Assembly: GCF_001874625.1 (NCBI RefSeq)
Contig: NZ_CP017671.1
Location: 2,170,001 to 2,234,000, forward strand
DNA length: 64,000 bases
DNA from: Providencia rettgeri
Lineage (GTDB): Bacteria; Pseudomonadota; Gammaproteobacteria; Enterobacterales; Enterobacteriaceae
Direction of reading: 5' to 3'
The translations under genes were made by a program, and so were the position numbers. Shown here piece by piece: positions 54,962 to 64,000 of this stretch. The stretch's first letter is position 1; each line of letters begins with the position of its first letter. The notes under the pieces are model-generated. The model had not been told where the DNA came from, ran no database searches, and saw only the letters and a list, made by a program, of their open reading frames with translations.

Positions 54962-55794
54962 TGCAGTACACAGAATGGCTAAAGCAGGCAGCTAACCGGC
55001 TGTCTGCAAGTGACAGTGCAAAGCGTGACGCAGAGATTTTGCTGGAACATGTGACAGGCCGTAGTCGTACCTATCTATTTGCTTTTGGTGAAACAACATT
55101 AAAAGCAGAAGAGTTTCAACATGCAGAATCACTTTTGCAACGAAGAGAAAAAGGTGAGCCGATTGCCTATATCGTTGGCGAACGTGAGTTCTGGTCACTT
55201 CCGCTGTATGTTTCTCCCGCCACATTAATCCCTAGGCCTGATACAGAATGTATCGTCGAGCAGGCTTTATCTCGTTTAACAGAACAATCCAGCCAATTAT
55301 TGGATTTAGGTACTGGAACTGGGGCAATTGCACTAGCTTTGGCATCTGAGATGCCTAAAAGCAAGGTTATCGGTGTAGATTTTAACCCTGATGCGGTTAA
55401 ACTTGCTCAACGAAATCAACAGCGATTAAATATTTCAAATGTGCAATTTATACAAAGTGATTGGTTCGCTTCACTATCTCTTCAACAATTTGATATGATT
55501 ATTAGTAATCCGCCTTACATTGACGAAAATGATAATCACCTAAGTGAAGGGGATGTGCGTTTTGAACCTTTAACGGCTTTAGTCGCTGAAAATGAAGGGT
55601 TAGCCGATTTAGCACATATTATTCAAGAGTCTAAAAAATATATTAAGAATCAAGGGTGGTTACTACTTGAACACGGTTGGACACAAGGTCCCGCGGTGCG
55701 TGGTTTATTTAAAGAACATGGGTACACCAAAATTGAGACATGCCTTGATTATGGTGGACGAGAAAGAATTTCACTTGGTCAATGGAATGGTTAA
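54961..55794 (+). CDS. prmC: Release factor glutamine methyltransferase
   Basis: A 277-residue SAM-dependent N5-glutamine methyltransferase acting on the GGQ motif of release factors. It has an N-terminal helical domain, then YIVGEREFWSLPLYVSPATLIPRPDTE, the SAM loop LLDLGTGTGAIALALA, and the NPPY motif in IISNPPYIDEND that binds the glutamine amide. It shares a base with the prfA stop. E. coli has sirB2 next; here sirB1 follows directly. Confidence 0.97.
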   Translation: MQYTEWLKQAANRLSASDSAKRDAEILLEHVTGRSRTYLFAFGETTLKAEEFQHAESLLQRREKGEPIAYIVGEREFWSLPLYVSPATLIPRPDTECIVEQALSRLTEQSSQLLDLGTGTGAIALALASEMPKSKVIGVDFNPDAVKLAQRNQQRLNISNVQFIQSDWFASLSLQQFDMIISNPPYIDENDNHLSEGDVRFEPLTALVAENEGLADLAHIIQESKKYIKNQGWLLLEHGWTQGPAVRGLFKEHGYTKIETCLDYGGRERISLGQWNG

Positions 55795-55817
55795 GTGGGC
55801 ACAGCAGTGGAAATGTA

Positions 55818-56627
55818 ATGAAAACCATAGCGAATATAGAATTTAACCAACTCCCCTTAAGTGAAGGGATCATGGCCGTTTCACAATGTATCCGCCATGA
55901 TTTTCCACTAATGAAAGTGCAAGCTCAGTTAGATAGTTTAGTTTCAGCGGCACAAACAGCTATTGATTTACAAGCTGATAATGAGTCAAAAATTGAACAA
56001 CTTATTACTTTGTTCTATCGGGATTGGTCATTTGGCCCGGCAGAAGGGATTTATTCACTGTCTGATATGTTGTGGCTTGATAAAGTATTATCTTCCAAGC
56101 AAGGGACGCCCGTATCCCTCGGTTCGCTTTTTTTATATATTGCAGAGCGTTTAGGTATAGAGATAGCGCCAGCGATTTTCCCGACACAATTATTGTTCAT
56201 TGCAGAAAAAAATGATGGTTCACAGTGGGTTATTAACCCTGTAAATGGCGATTCATTATCATTGCATACTCTTAATATGTGGTTAAAGGGCACCGTTGAC
56301 CCTTTTTCTGAGTTTTTTTATGACCAACTTGAGACCGCAGAAAATAGTGTTGTTATTCGTAAAATCTTTGACACATTAAAAGCAGCGCTAATGGAAGAGA
56401 AAAAGATGGAGTTAGCGCTTAAAGTTTGCGAAACGCTACTGACACTCGACCCAGAAGACCCTTATGAAATTCGTGATCGTGGGCTAATACTTGCACATTT
56501 AGATTGCAACCATGTGGCATTAAGTGATCTCAATTACTTTATTGAACATTGCCCAGAAGACCCCGTATCTGAAATGATTAAAATACAAATTTACTCATTG
56601 GATAACCATCCAGTCATATTACATTAA
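55818..56627 (+). CDS. sirB1: SirB1 family protein (transglutaminase-like fold + TPR-like tail)
   Basis: A 269-residue cytoplasmic protein, equal to the E. coli length. It has FYRDWSFGPAEGIYSLSDMLWLDKVL, the transglutaminase-like GTPVSLGSLFLYIAERLGIEIAPAIFPTQ, and a C-terminal tetratricopeptide-like segment LALKVCETLLTLDPEDPYEIRDRGLILAHLDCNHVALSDL. Function is unknown. I chose the ATG at 55818, with GGA 8 bases upstream, over the in-frame 55782, which overlaps prmC. Confidence 0.92.
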   Translation: MKTIANIEFNQLPLSEGIMAVSQCIRHDFPLMKVQAQLDSLVSAAQTAIDLQADNESKIEQLITLFYRDWSFGPAEGIYSLSDMLWLDKVLSSKQGTPVSLGSLFLYIAERLGIEIAPAIFPTQLLFIAEKNDGSQWVINPVNGDSLSLHTLNMWLKGTVDPFSEFFYDQLETAENSVVIRKIFDTLKAALMEEKKMELALKVCETLLTLDPEDPYEIRDRGLILAHLDCNHVALSDLNYFIEHCPEDPVSEMIKIQIYSLDNHPVILH

Positions 56628-57527
<900 letters not shown>

Positions 57528-57539
57528 ATCAGACGTGAC

Positions 57540-58442
57540 ATGCAACTAACTGAAGTTGTTTCCATGTTCGGCGCTGATTTACAGCGTCGATATGGTGAAA
57601 AAATTTATAAAATCACGTTACATGGTGGTTTTAGTTGCCCAAACCGTGATGGTACTCTCGGCCGAGGCGGTTGTACGTTTTGTAATGTCGCTTCCTTTTC
57701 AGATGAAAGCCAATCTTCGCAAACAATTAGCGAGCAAATTAATCATCAAGTCTCCCGCATTTCTCGAGCAAAGCGCTATCTTGCTTATTTTCAAGCTTAT
57801 ACAAGTACTTATGCAGAAGTGAGCCTACTCAAGAAGTTATATGAAGAGGCATTACAGCAAGCGGATATTATTGGCCTGTGTGTTGGTACTCGTCCAGACT
57901 GCGTTCCCGACTCTGTATTATCTTTATTGAGCGAATATAAAGAACAAGGCTATGAAATTTGGCTCGAACTAGGACTACAAAGCGGCCATGATAAAACATT
58001 GCATCGCATTAACCGTGGTCATGGGTTTGCTGCTTATCAGCAGACTACACAAAAAGCCCGCCGATTAGGGCTAAAAGTCTGCACCCATTTAATTTGTGGT
58101 TTACCGGGTGAGAATATGCAAATGAACATGCAGACACTCGAAAAAGTACTCAATTGTGGTACTGATGGCATTAAACTTCATCCATTACATATCGTCGAAG
58201 GCAGTGTGATGGCTAAAGGCTGGAGAGCAGGGCGCTTAGCAACACTTTCTCTTGATGAATATACTCAAATTGCAGGGGAAATGATCCGTTATACACCACC
58301 TGAAATTGTTTATCACCGCATTAGTGCTAGCGCAAGGAAACCTACCTTATTGGCACCTTTGTGGTGTGAAAATCATTGGGTTGGAATGAATAATTTATAT
58401 CAGTATTTTTTAAAAAATGGCGGGCAAGGTTCTGCACTTTAA
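57540..58442 (+). CDS. Radical SAM protein, YhcC/TIGR01212 family
   Basis: A 300-residue radical SAM protein. The N-terminus HGGFSCPNRDGTLGRGGCTFCN has the unusual cluster motif of this family, with a long gap before the CxxC. YLAYFQAYTSTYAEVSLLKKLYEEAL, GLCVGTRPDCVPD and WLELGLQSGHDKTLHRINRGH follow. E. coli YhcC is the closest match by length and motifs. The substrate is unknown; a tRNA or small-molecule role is speculative. It lies 12 bp after kdsA and is probably cotranscribed. Confidence 0.88.
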   Translation: MQLTEVVSMFGADLQRRYGEKIYKITLHGGFSCPNRDGTLGRGGCTFCNVASFSDESQSSQTISEQINHQVSRISRAKRYLAYFQAYTSTYAEVSLLKKLYEEALQQADIIGLCVGTRPDCVPDSVLSLLSEYKEQGYEIWLELGLQSGHDKTLHRINRGHGFAAYQQTTQKARRLGLKVCTHLICGLPGENMQMNMQTLEKVLNCGTDGIKLHPLHIVEGSVMAKGWRAGRLATLSLDEYTQIAGEMIRYTPPEIVYHRISASARKPTLLAPLWCENHWVGMNNLYQYFLKNGGQGSAL

Positions 58443-58464
58443 TTTATTTTAATGAGAGTATTTT

Positions 58465-59199
58465 ATGTTACGGATAAATCACACCGCTATTATAGTATCC
58501 TCTGTTTTTTTTATTTCTTTTCATTCTGTTGCTCAACTAGATATTACACCCGAAGATAAGCAGGTTTTTACCCAGACACAGCAAAAAGCAATTAATAATG
58601 ATGCATTAGCACAATATCAATTAGCCGAGATGTATTTTTCTGGTTTAGGTGTTTTACAAAACCTCAATAGTGCTCGCTTGTGGGCCAATGAAGCAGCTAA
58701 GAATGGTAATGCGGATGGATATGCATTATTGGCTGATATTAGCTTATTAAATGATAGTTATTTTAACGATGAGTTTATTGAAGCAAGGAAAAATGCAAAA
58801 AAAGCGGTTGAGTTGGGCAGTATTAGAGGGAAAATTAGCCTAGCAGAGTCTTTAATTAACCCAACTGCTGGTAAAACAGACTACGCACAGTCAGTGAATT
58901 TACTTAATGAAGTGGTTGCTCTTAATAATCCTGATTATTTTACTGCCCCAATTTGGTTAGGGGTTATCTATTTAGATGGTCAAGGTGTCCCTAAAGATGA
59001 AAAACAAGCGCAGCAATGGTTTGATAAGGCTGATGATATGACGTATCCCGGCTATGCGGAATGGATGGCTGCATTTAAATTTTCTGAAGATAATACAGGC
59101 ACGGTAAGAATTGATCCGAAAAAAGCTAAAAAACTTAGGGAACTTGCTTGTGAGAAAGGTAAAAAAGCAGGAAACGAAATGTTTTGTTTAGAATATTAA
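58465..59199 (+). CDS. Secreted Sel1-repeat protein
   Basis: A 244-residue protein with a signal peptide (residues 1-24, ending SVAQ) and Sel1-like repeats, e.g. DALAQYQLAEMYFSGLGVLQNLNSARLWANEAAKNG and PIWLGVIYLDGQGVPKDEKQAQQWFDKA. Two cysteines near the C-terminus could pair. Sel1 proteins are scaffolds for protein contacts; the partner is unknown. It follows the radical SAM gene by 22 bp. Confidence 0.83.
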   Translation: MLRINHTAIIVSSVFFISFHSVAQLDITPEDKQVFTQTQQKAINNDALAQYQLAEMYFSGLGVLQNLNSARLWANEAAKNGNADGYALLADISLLNDSYFNDEFIEARKNAKKAVELGSIRGKISLAESLINPTAGKTDYAQSVNLLNEVVALNNPDYFTAPIWLGVIYLDGQGVPKDEKQAQQWFDKADDMTYPGYAEWMAAFKFSEDNTGTVRIDPKKAKKLRELACEKGKKAGNEMFCLEY

Positions 59200-59204
59200 T
59201 GTGA

Positions 59205-59234
59205 AAACCGCCACGTGATTTAACGTGGCGGTTT
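59205..59234. terminator. Stem-loop in convergent gap before dauA
   Basis: A 12-bp perfect stem AAACCGCCACGT/ACGTGGCGGTTT with a 6-base loop between convergent genes; T tails are short on both strands. Confidence 0.6.
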
Positions 59235-59263
59235 CGAGAGTAAAGAATTAAATTGTTACAGGG

Positions 59264-60979
59264 TCACTTTTGGGTGGGCGCCTTACTCTGCTCTATTTCT
59301 TTAACTGCTTCCAATGCATTATCTATTGAGTTATGGAAACTCAATACACCTTCAATAGGTATAACTTTAGCGCGAGCTAATGTTTTTAATGGTTGGAACG
59401 GGATATCACAGACTAAAATATGTGTATCTTTTTGTACCGCTTCTATGAATTTCTCAAAGGCTTCTAAACCACCCGCATCAAGAACTGGTACAGCATCCCA
59501 CTGCATGATAATGCTTTCATAGCCTTCACTTTTTACCCGTAGCTCATCGAAAATGCGTTCGGCTGCGGCAAAGAACAATGGGCCATTAATACGAACGACT
59601 AAGCGGCTTTTTTCTTCATCGGTTTCAGCAAGTTGTGTTGAGCGAGTCATGTTGGCGATACGACGCATAAACAGCAATGAAGCAAGAACGATACCAACGG
59701 TAATAGCAATAACCATATCAAATAGCACGGTTAAAGACATACAAAGAACTAATACAATAATGTCATCTTTTGGAGCGCGCTTAATTAGGTACATCACTTT
59801 ACCAGCCGCACTCATGTTCCATGCAACGATTAATAGTAAAGCCGACATTGCTGCGAGTGGTAGGTAAGAAAGCATTGGAGCCAATACGAGCAAGGTGAGT
59901 ATGACTAATATTGAGTGGATCACGGCAGATATTGGCGATGTCGCTCCAGCACGTACGTTAGCCGCAGAGCGTGCAATGGCTGCTGTTGCTGTGATACCAC
60001 CAAAAAATGGCGCTGCAATATTCCCGATACCTTGGCCAATGAGTTCACTATTTGAATGGTGCTTTTTACCTGTCATATTGTCTAATACAACAGCACAAAG
60101 TAGGGACTCAATTGCACCTAAAATAGCCATAGAAAAGGCGGCTGGCATTAATGCGGTGATCATCCCCCAGCTAATTGGTGAGCTTCCTGGGAGTTCCCAC
60201 GGTAAAATAAATTGTGGAAGAATAGGCGGAATACCATTACCTTCGGTGCCATCCGGAAGTAAATAGCTAAATTCAGAACCTATAGTCGCCACTTCTTGAC
60301 CAAATAATGAAAGTACCCACATCACGATAGTACCAACAACCAGAGCGGGTAAATGCCCCGGAAAGGCTAATTTTAATTTTGGCCAAAAAATAAGAACTAA
60401 TAAGGTTGATAAACCAATGAGTGTGTCACTGTATTGGAGCGTTGGAAATGTGTTCCCAATCGCAATTAGTTTATCAACATAGTTTTCAGGCACATGTTCC
60501 ATTTGCAAGCCAAAGAAATCTTTTATTTGCATGGTTGCTATGGTAATTGCGATACCTGAGGTAAACCCTAAAGTAACGGAAACAGGGATATACTCAATAA
60601 ATTTACCAAAACGAGCAAAGCCCATGGCAAGGAGTATGATACCTGACATCAGTGTTGCCACGAGTAGCCCACTTAGCCCAAACTGTTGCGATACTGGGTA
60701 TAAAATTACAACAAAAGCAGCCGTTGGCCCTGAAACGCTGTAGCGCGACCCACCAGTTATGGCAATAATAACCCCAGCAATTGCTGCAGTATATAACCCA
60801 TACTGCGGTGGAACGCCACTTGCAATCGCTAATGCCATAGCTAAAGGGATTGCGATAATCCCAACGGTAATCCCCGCGATTAAGTCTTTAACTAAGCGGG
60901 CAACGGTATATTTTTCTTTCCAACAAGAATCTATCAGCGCACTAAAAGGACGCAAACTATTAATTTTTTTTGTACTCAT
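59264..60979 (-). CDS. dauA: C4-dicarboxylate transporter DauA (SulP family)
   Basis: A 571-residue inner-membrane carrier with a SLC26/SulP core (about residues 20-440: [38 protein letters not shown] and [21 protein letters not shown]) and a cytoplasmic C-terminal STAS domain (from about 455: [16 protein letters not shown]...[20 protein letters not shown]). E. coli DauA is an aerobic succinate carrier at acidic pH. In E. coli dauA lies beside prs; here it follows kdsA on the opposite strand. Confidence 0.93.
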   Translation of the reverse strand: MSTKKINSLRPFSALIDSCWKEKYTVARLVKDLIAGITVGIIAIPLAMALAIASGVPPQYGLYTAAIAGVIIAITGGSRYSVSGPTAAFVVILYPVSQQFGLSGLLVATLMSGIILLAMGFARFGKFIEYIPVSVTLGFTSGIAITIATMQIKDFFGLQMEHVPENYVDKLIAIGNTFPTLQYSDTLIGLSTLLVLIFWPKLKLAFPGHLPALVVGTIVMWVLSLFGQEVATIGSEFSYLLPDGTEGNGIPPILPQFILPWELPGSSPISWGMITALMPAAFSMAILGAIESLLCAVVLDNMTGKKHHSNSELIGQGIGNIAAPFFGGITATAAIARSAANVRAGATSPISAVIHSILVILTLLVLAPMLSYLPLAAMSALLLIVAWNMSAAGKVMYLIKRAPKDDIIVLVLCMSLTVLFDMVIAITVGIVLASLLFMRRIANMTRSTQLAETDEEKSRLVVRINGPLFFAAAERIFDELRVKSEGYESIIMQWDAVPVLDAGGLEAFEKFIEAVQKDTHILVCDIPFQPLKTLARAKVIPIEGVLSFHNSIDNALEAVKEIEQSKAPTQK

Positions 60980-61253
60980 TATACCCTACCAAATAACAGG
61001 GTGAAAAATAAACGAAAATGTATCTATAATGATACGCTTAGCAACCTGAAAAAAACTGTTATGTATCAATGAATCTGCAATTATCATAACGTTTTCAGTG
61101 GTGAAAGTAAAAAAAGCCATTATATTATAATGTTAAATAGCCAGTTTTATTTTATTCGGCTATTTAATTTTGCCGGTTTAAATTATATTTAATTAGTGTT
61201 TTTTAGTGGGGATTAATAGTAAATAATATATTAATCACCACTAATTAATTTAC

Positions 61254-61655
61254 TTATAATGTAGCTACAGTAATTAATAACCATAACCAAAGTAATAGTA
61301 CTGACAGTAATGCCCGGGTAAATAGCTGTTTGGTGCCGTACCAGCGTTGCTCCATACTTCTGTCTTTGGTTTTCCTGGGAAATAAAAAAGTTAAAGTATT
61401 ATCAAAGGCTTTGGTGTTTTCTTGGTGATAGATAATTTTAAAGAAATGGTTATCTAACCAAAGTCGATAAATATAATAATGACTAATAATAAATATAATT
61501 ATGGCAATAAATAAATAGTATTTATTATAATTTAAACAGAGGAATAGGCTAAACTGACAAATAAAGGATAAAATGGAGCCCGTTGCTAAATAGCGCCAGC
61601 TATTAGTGAAAGCAATAATTATATCGCCATGATTTTTATCCATCAAAGTATTCAT
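61254..61655 (-). CDS. Hypothetical membrane protein beside ynbD
   Basis: A 133-residue protein with three likely membrane helices (about residues 22-42, 46-66 and 112-132). The intervening stretch is basic, and the loop NTLTFLFPRKTKDRSMEQRWYGTKQL is polar. Not a family I recognise. It overlaps ynbD by one base and so is probably translated with it. Confidence 0.68.
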   Translation of the reverse strand: MNTLMDKNHGDIIIAFTNSWRYLATGSILSFICQFSLFLCLNYNKYYLFIAIIIFIISHYYIYRLWLDNHFFKIIYHQENTKAFDNTLTFLFPRKTKDRSMEQRWYGTKQLFTRALLSVLLLWLWLLITVATL

Positions 61656-62992
61656 TATGCCACTCTATTTAAATGATATTGTGTATACCAATAGTTTAGT
61701 TGTTCTTTCGTTGCCGCATTCAAAATAACTTGTGGCCGTGCTTGTTCAACTAACGCGATTGCTTCTTCTATGTTTGTTGCATCACCATGGTGGACTAACC
61801 ATGCAACAGCAACCGTAGCACTACGTGAATAGCCTAGCTTACAGTGAATGTAAACAGTACCAAATTTTGCTAGCTGGTCCATGCTATGTACTGATTTTTC
61901 GATATCTTCTGCGCTTAGTGGTAACAAATCAATTTGTGGTTGGCTACAGTAAGCTTGCCCTTCGCTATAAGTATTGCGAGGCCATTCGCAAGTCATATCT
62001 AAAACGGCTTGTGTTTGCAAAGGATAAAGCGGGCGCCCTCCCAAAACAATATACGCATTGATAATACTCGGTTGTGCACAATGTTTAGCAAAGTAATGAT
62101 AGGTTCCCCAAGCAATGAGCCGATAAGGCAGTAAGAGGATAGCGGCTGAAAGGGAAATTTTGCCGTCGGGGGTTTTTTGGAAGACACTAGCGCCGGCTCC
62201 CAAATAGCCTACAGTGATAAAAAATAATGCTATTGCAGGCCAGAGTAATAACCATGCTGTACCTTGAATAAAAAAAGCTAAAGCAAAACAAAATATTGAC
62301 CCTAAGCCATAATTTTTACTCATTTTGAAGCTACGAGGAGAACCCGTGTAATGCCATTGCCAGCGGGTATGCATAGGTAACAAATAACTAATTATGATGC
62401 CAACAGCAAAGCCAGTTATTACATCAATAAAATGGTGCTGCCAAGTAGTGAGAACTGAAATTAAAATTAATACAGACCAACTATGGAGCAACCAACGCCA
62501 TTTGTTAGGTGTATGAGCACGAAATCGTAACCATAAGATCCATAATAAAATAATATGCAATGATGGGGCTTGGTTAAAGGGTAGGTCAAATAACTCTAAG
62601 CTATCAAACATCCAGCCAAAAAGGCCATCTGTCGTTGGGCGAGAGAAACTAAACTTAAGGGGAAATAATAAAAAACCAATACAAGCGACAACCGAAGCCA
62701 TAGCGAGTCGTAACCCGTGTATCGTTTGTTCCTTACGAGTTGTGCAAATAAATAGCGATAGCCCATATAGAAGGTCGATGCTCCAATAGGGAATGATCGT
62801 CCAAGGGATAAAAGGGATCTCTGGCTCCCAAGAAAAAACAACGGAAGGGACATGGTTTAATGTTGCGGTATAAGCATTAACTTGGCCATAAGTTAGAAAG
62901 AAAAAAGGGGCTAAGAACGCGAGCCATAACAAGCCATATAATATAATTTGACGTCGTGATGGTGCTTGTTTAGGAATAGAAATTACAGTCAT
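61655..62992 (-). CDS. ynbD: YnbD-like PAP2 + dual-specificity phosphatase fusion
   Basis: A 445-residue membrane protein. The N-terminal part (about 1-300) has seven or eight helices with PAP2-like motifs: KFSFSRP, NQAPSLHI and QHHFIDVITG, like LPT/Aur1-type lipid phosphatases. The C-terminal 150 residues form a dual-specificity phosphatase domain with the catalytic HCKLGYSRS (CX5R). The same two-domain layout occurs in E. coli YnbD of the ynbABCD locus, linked to lipid metabolism. The methyltransferase upstream (63196) is ynbC-like. Confidence 0.86.
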   Translation of the reverse strand: MTVISIPKQAPSRRQIILYGLLWLAFLAPFFFLTYGQVNAYTATLNHVPSVVFSWEPEIPFIPWTIIPYWSIDLLYGLSLFICTTRKEQTIHGLRLAMASVVACIGFLLFPLKFSFSRPTTDGLFGWMFDSLELFDLPFNQAPSLHIILLWILWLRFRAHTPNKWRWLLHSWSVLILISVLTTWQHHFIDVITGFAVGIIISYLLPMHTRWQWHYTGSPRSFKMSKNYGLGSIFCFALAFFIQGTAWLLLWPAIALFFITVGYLGAGASVFQKTPDGKISLSAAILLLPYRLIAWGTYHYFAKHCAQPSIINAYIVLGGRPLYPLQTQAVLDMTCEWPRNTYSEGQAYCSQPQIDLLPLSAEDIEKSVHSMDQLAKFGTVYIHCKLGYSRSATVAVAWLVHHGDATNIEEAIALVEQARPQVILNAATKEQLNYWYTQYHLNRVA

Positions 62993-63195
62993 AGTCCTTT
63001 GCTATCTTCCTTAAAGTACGGATAGGTTAATGATAAACAATAGCCATATAAATAGGTATATATGTTGTATAAGGTCGTTTCAAATCAGCTTTCATGACAT
63101 AACAGCGTTGATGTTAACCAATAATGACGGCCGCTAAAGGTAAGTGATTGATGGCGAAATTAATCATACTATCAATCACTTACTATGAAAGTAAA

Positions 63196-64000
63196 TTAGC
63201 GGCGTCTAGCTATAGATACACTGAATATACCCCAGTTATCGATAGATTGGTTTAATTTTTCAAAACCTGCTTCTTCAACTAATGTATCCATTTCGCCTTG
63301 GCTTCGGCAACGCATTACCCATGCTTGGCCGCCTTGGTGGCTTGGTAGTACGCGCGCGATCATTTCGACTTGGGGGTGCCAAGGCTGGCAAGTATAAATA
63401 AGTAAACCGCCTGAAGGTATGGCACGAGAAAGCCCATTTAATGATTGCTTAATTAACTCATTACTGGGGAAAAGCTCATATAAACCACTGACTACACCTA
63501 TCGTTGGTGATGGTGTTACCGCAGCTAAGGAGTCAGCATCAAATGCATTACCTTCTATAAACTGGATCTTATCCTCAAGGTAACGTTGCTTAATATGTAA
63601 ACGGCCTTGTTCAACATTGACTGAGCTATAATCGCGTAACAAAACAGATTCGACTTTGCCATAATCATTAATAGCGTCAAAGATATAACGGCCTTGGCCA
63701 GCAGCAATATCCATGATCCGAACAGGTATGCCATTTTCGCTTAGCTCACGAATAGCTTGGCGTAAAATGTTTTCAATGTTTACTTTTCGTTGGCGTATTC
63801 CTTGCCAGCCAATGCTATTGAGATATTGTCTATCAATAATACGGCCAAATAAGCCTTTTCCTTGGGCTTTATCACGATATACATAATCCAATGTTGAACC
63901 AGAATCAAAGCCTTTGTCATAACCAATACGTATCCCTTCAGAGGCTTTTCCAAGCGTACTCATGGATTTGCTCATGGTTTTATACATAAGGTTTTTAGGG
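63196..64000 (-). CDS. Class I SAM methyltransferase, YnbC C-terminal-like (partial, cut by the window)
   Basis: At least 263 residues from a possible ATG at 63987, but the frame stays open to the window edge, so the protein may extend upstream. A SAM-binding loop IMDIAAGQGRYIFDAI with VLLRDYSSVNVEQG, GNAFDADSL and VVSGLYELFPSNELI is clear. In E. coli YnbC a hydrolase domain precedes this methyltransferase region, and the sequence SMSTLGKASEGIRIGYDKGFDSGSTLDYVY reads like an interdomain junction. I therefore suspect the N-terminal hydrolase lies beyond the window. Confidence 0.78.
   Translation of the reverse strand, partial: PKNLMYKTMSKSMSTLGKASEGIRIGYDKGFDSGSTLDYVYRDKAQGKGLFGRIIDRQYLNSIGWQGIRQRKVNIENILRQAIRELSENGIPVRIMDIAAGQGRYIFDAINDYGKVESVLLRDYSSVNVEQGRLHIKQRYLEDKIQFIEGNAFDADSLAAVTPSPTIGVVSGLYELFPSNELIKQSLNGLSRAIPSGGLLIYTCQPWHPQVEMIARVLPSHQGGQAWVMRCRSQGEMDTLVEEAGFEKLNQSIDNWGIFSVSIARRR

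Overview
The window reads as chromosomal DNA of an AT-rich member of the Enterobacterales, most likely Providencia or a close relative (Morganellaceae). The proteins resemble E. coli homologues (ZntB, TtcA, YjjP/YjjB, YchH, SirB1, KdsA). Gene orders such as lolB-ispE-prs and hemA-prfA-prmC-sirB1-kdsA are enterobacterial, and a chromosomal type-A chloramphenicol acetyltransferase fits the genus. I see no rRNA, tRNA, insertion sequence, prophage or CRISPR array. Genus assignment is inference from general resemblance only.

Layout. 1-6.9 kb: zntB, the FNR-controlled small RNA FnrS, ttcA, a small lipoprotein gene, an inducible-looking catA with a leader peptide, an XRE regulator and an amino-acid racemase. 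6.9-13.5 kb: small stress and envelope genes (GST, a YaeF-like lipoprotein, mviM, a VOC protein), two UspF-like proteins flanking a small channel-like membrane protein, and a gene behind a Fur box. 13.5-18.1 kb: a TetR regulator, the succinate exporter yjjPB, a secreted endonuclease, and phoH behind a PHO box and a terminator-bearing leader. 18.1-26.2 kb: zinT (Zur box), a siderophore-interacting protein (Fur box), a CioAB-type cytochrome bd operon, a MocR regulator, a HutD-like protein, and a LysE exporter (frameshifted) divergent from an Lrp-type regulator. 26.2-33.1 kb: an anaerobic DMSO-reductase-family operon headed by an unusual radical SAM gene, preceded by an FNR-type promoter. 33.2-36.6 kb: a Fur-controlled TonB receptor and binding protein. 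36.7-46.6 kb: catabolic or transport clusters (CocE hydrolase/YfcC/IclR; two YdcZ proteins/LysR/oxidoreductase; indolepyruvate decarboxylase/LysR). 46.8-61 kb: conserved housekeeping genes (ychF, pth, ychH, prs, ispE, lolB, hemA, prfA, prmC, sirB1, kdsA, dauA). 61.2-64 kb: the ynbD/ynbC-like lipid or phosphatase locus, cut by the window edge.

The most notable signal is upstream of catA. A 10-codon leader peptide with its own strong ribosome binding site runs into the 5' arm of a 12-bp perfect hairpin whose 3' arm holds the catA Shine-Dalgarno. This is the layout of drug-induced translational attenuation. Other riboregulatory-looking sites are the phoH leader and a minus-strand ORF at 9067-9252 that is cut by its own terminator.

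Three genes (lysE-like, dmsA-like, hemA) are broken by apparent loss of a single A/T, each in the context G-A5-T. Because hemA is normally needed for heme synthesis, base-calling or assembly error is the most economical explanation, so none of the three should be taken as a true pseudogene without checking.
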